In this document: positions 6,119 through 7,326 of the stretch, piece by piece | Layout: each line of letters begins with the position of its first letter | Position numbering within the stretch: the first letter of the stretch is position 1 | From: Gammaproteobacteria bacterium | GTDB taxonomy: Bacteria > Pseudomonadota > Gammaproteobacteria > Pseudomonadales > Azotimanducaceae | Assembly (NCBI GenBank): GCA_002708205.1 | Contig: PAMR01000052.1 | Span: 29,303 to 36,628 of the forward strand | DNA: 7,326 bases | Reading direction: 5' to 3' | Program-made: the position numbers and the translations under genes | Notes under the pieces: model-generated | What the model was told of the DNA's origin: nothing | Databases searched by the model: none | What the model saw: the letters and a program-made list of their open reading frames with translations, nothing else

Positions 6119-7135
6119 CTACCCGAATAGTTCCTTATTGGCTTTGGGTAGAAAAAGAACGCCAATTAATGCATTGAAAATCACGAAAAATGTATGCATG
6201 ACCAAACTAAAAGCCCCCACTTCTGGATAATCTGGAAACAGCACGGTCCACAGCAAAAGTGCTCCCGCATGAAATGGCAAGGGCAAGGCCGCCGCTAAAA
6301 AAATAACAGGTAGAAATGCCAACATTTGACCAAGTGATACTTCAACTTGAAACAGCGCTAAGGCAATCGTGTATACAACTACCGCTCCTATGAGATTAGG
6401 CGCCTTAAAAGCAATCACCAATGCATAATGACGTGGCTTGGCTAGACGCAATGCGTGAAAGATTGATTTCGTTGGCAAAGCATTACCGGAAAATATTCGT
6501 CCCCGAAAAAAAGCAATATGAACGGGTAGATATAAAGCGGCCCCAATGAACACTGAAGGTAGGATTACGTCGAGCGGAAGGTATACCGAGGCTTCTTGCA
6601 CAACCTTATATCCAATAAGAACCCCTACGCTTGAAAATAAAAGTAATTGATAGATTTCGTTAATCCCTAAAAAGATCATTCCCGACAACGCCTCCCATCC
6701 AGGTACTTGATGTTTTCGTAACAAGTACAGGGACATAGCACCTTTACCAACTTGTTCATTAACTAAGGAAAGAATGTAGGCACTTGCACGAATCGGTAGG
6801 ATGTCTCGAAATCGAATCTTCGGGGCGTTAAACCACCGTATTACCCTCCAGGTTGCGTGGGAATCGACTAGAAAAAAGAAAACAGAATAGGGAATCATAA
6901 CGCCAAGCCAGATCACCCAATCCGCATCAGCGAAAAAATCAAGAAGGTACTGCAAAACATTCTTCCCCTCCTGCAAAGCGGCTACTTCAATTTTTCCGTA
7001 CACCAGATAAAAACAAAGTCCAGCGAGAGCCCATGTGATTAACCGAAATATCACAGACCCTTTGCCGGTTTTTGTGTCGGTCCGATTTCCTTTAGGTCCT
7101 TGCTCGATTCCGGTCAAGCCTTCTCTTTCACTCAT
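6119..7135 (-). CDS. Polytopic membrane protein, probable lysylphosphatidylglycerol synthase TM/flippase-like family
   Basis: A 338-residue protein with a hydrophilic N-terminal tail of about 27 residues and roughly eight membrane segments (near 28-46, 72-90, 150-176, 188-210, 236-262, 268-285, 286-300 and 307-328). The segment SLVNEQVGKGAMSLYLLRKHQVPGWEAL (123-150) and the later LPLPFHAGALLLWTVLF (284-300) follow the pattern of the lysylphosphatidylglycerol synthase membrane domain (UPF0104, MprF N-terminal half), where a small-residue loop precedes an L-R and a re-entrant helix. The match is by eye and distant. No aminoacyl-transferase domain is attached, so it would be a membrane-only member, possibly moving or sensing lipids. 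GAGG lies ten bases before the ATG inside the upstream gene, and only one base separates that gene's stop from this start, indicating one operon. Confidence 0.7.
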   Translation of the reverse strand: MSEREGLTGIEQGPKGNRTDTKTGKGSVIFRLITWALAGLCFYLVYGKIEVAALQEGKNVLQYLLDFFADADWVIWLGVMIPYSVFFFLVDSHATWRVIRWFNAPKIRFRDILPIRASAYILSLVNEQVGKGAMSLYLLRKHQVPGWEALSGMIFLGINEIYQLLLFSSVGVLIGYKVVQEASVYLPLDVILPSVFIGAALYLPVHIAFFRGRIFSGNALPTKSIFHALRLAKPRHYALVIAFKAPNLIGAVVVYTIALALFQVEVSLGQMLAFLPVIFLAAALPLPFHAGALLLWTVLFPDYPEVGAFSLVMHTFFVIFNALIGVLFLPKANKELFG

Positions 7136-7136
7136 C

Positions 7137-7326
7137 TTATAACCGCCTCAATATCTGCAGTGGAAAACGCGTCCTCTCACTATAACCAAGTTTTTCGTAG
7201 ACTTGGGCAGCGATCGCTTCGGCTGGGCTTTCAATTCGAACGTGCAAATAGGAGACCGTATTTCGAGCAAATTGCCTCCTTGCAATTTCAGCGACCAAGG
7301 CTTGGGCATATCCTCGTCCTCCATAC
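7137..7326 (-). CDS. GNAT family N-acetyltransferase (C-terminal part, cut by window edge)
   Basis: The last 62 residues of an acetyl-CoA-dependent N-acetyltransferase. GGRGYAQALV at the beginning is the acetyl-CoA binding loop (motif A, R/Q-x2-G-x-G/A type). SPAEAIAAQVYEKLGYSE later matches the common C-terminal N-x-A-x2-x-Y-x-K-x-G-F/Y block, although serine or alanine stands where asparagine is usual. The N-terminal part lies beyond position 7326, so the substrate cannot be judged. The TAA stop is followed by one base and then the ATG of the membrane protein gene, with that gene's ribosome binding site inside this coding region, so the two are likely cotranscribed and coupled in translation. 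Confidence 0.85.
   Translation of the reverse strand, partial: YGGRGYAQALVAEIARRQFARNTVSYLHVRIESPAEAIAAQVYEKLGYSERTRFPLQILRRL

Overview
The window looks like ordinary chromosomal DNA from a proteobacterium, most likely a gammaproteobacterium. The reasons are a DNA polymerase II (PolB) and a YejB/YejE permease pair that both read closely along the Escherichia coli proteins. Base composition is a little under half G+C by eye, and GTG start codons occur. There is no sign of phage, insertion sequence, integron, CRISPR array, tRNA or rRNA. Eight protein genes are supported, two of them cut by the window edges. Genus or species cannot be named from the sequence alone.

Layout. Positions 1-1290 (minus) hold the first 430 codons of DNA polymerase II, running off the left edge just inside polymerase motif A. 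Upstream on the same strand is a classical short-chain dehydrogenase/reductase (1319-2101), separated by only 28 bases. A 367-base divergent intergenic region (2102-2468) carries several inverted repeats and is the only sizeable non-coding stretch. Then come yejB (2469-3557) and yejE (3554-4588) on the plus strand with an ATGA overlap. They face an atypical NAD(P)-binding epimerase-like SDR (4597-5466, minus). Divergent from it is a small CDP-alcohol phosphatidyltransferase (5551-6078, plus). This converges on a minus-strand pair: a polytopic membrane protein resembling the lysylphosphatidylglycerol synthase/flippase membrane family (6119-7135), and upstream of it the C-terminal end of a GNAT acetyltransferase (7137-7326), with one base between its stop codon and the next ATG.

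Function. YejB and YejE form the membrane channel of a peptide-type ABC importer, but the binding protein (YejA) and ATPase (YejF) are not beside them. The right half is membrane-oriented: a CDP-alcohol phosphatidyltransferase makes phospholipid-type products, and the neighbouring multi-pass protein belongs to a family that handles lipids. Whether they work together is inference.

I did not find a convincing new biological system. The points most worth a second look are the orphan yejBE pair, the Tyr-to-Cys change in the epimerase active-site motif, the inverted repeats between the SDR and yejB, and the compact lipid-flavoured cluster at the right end.
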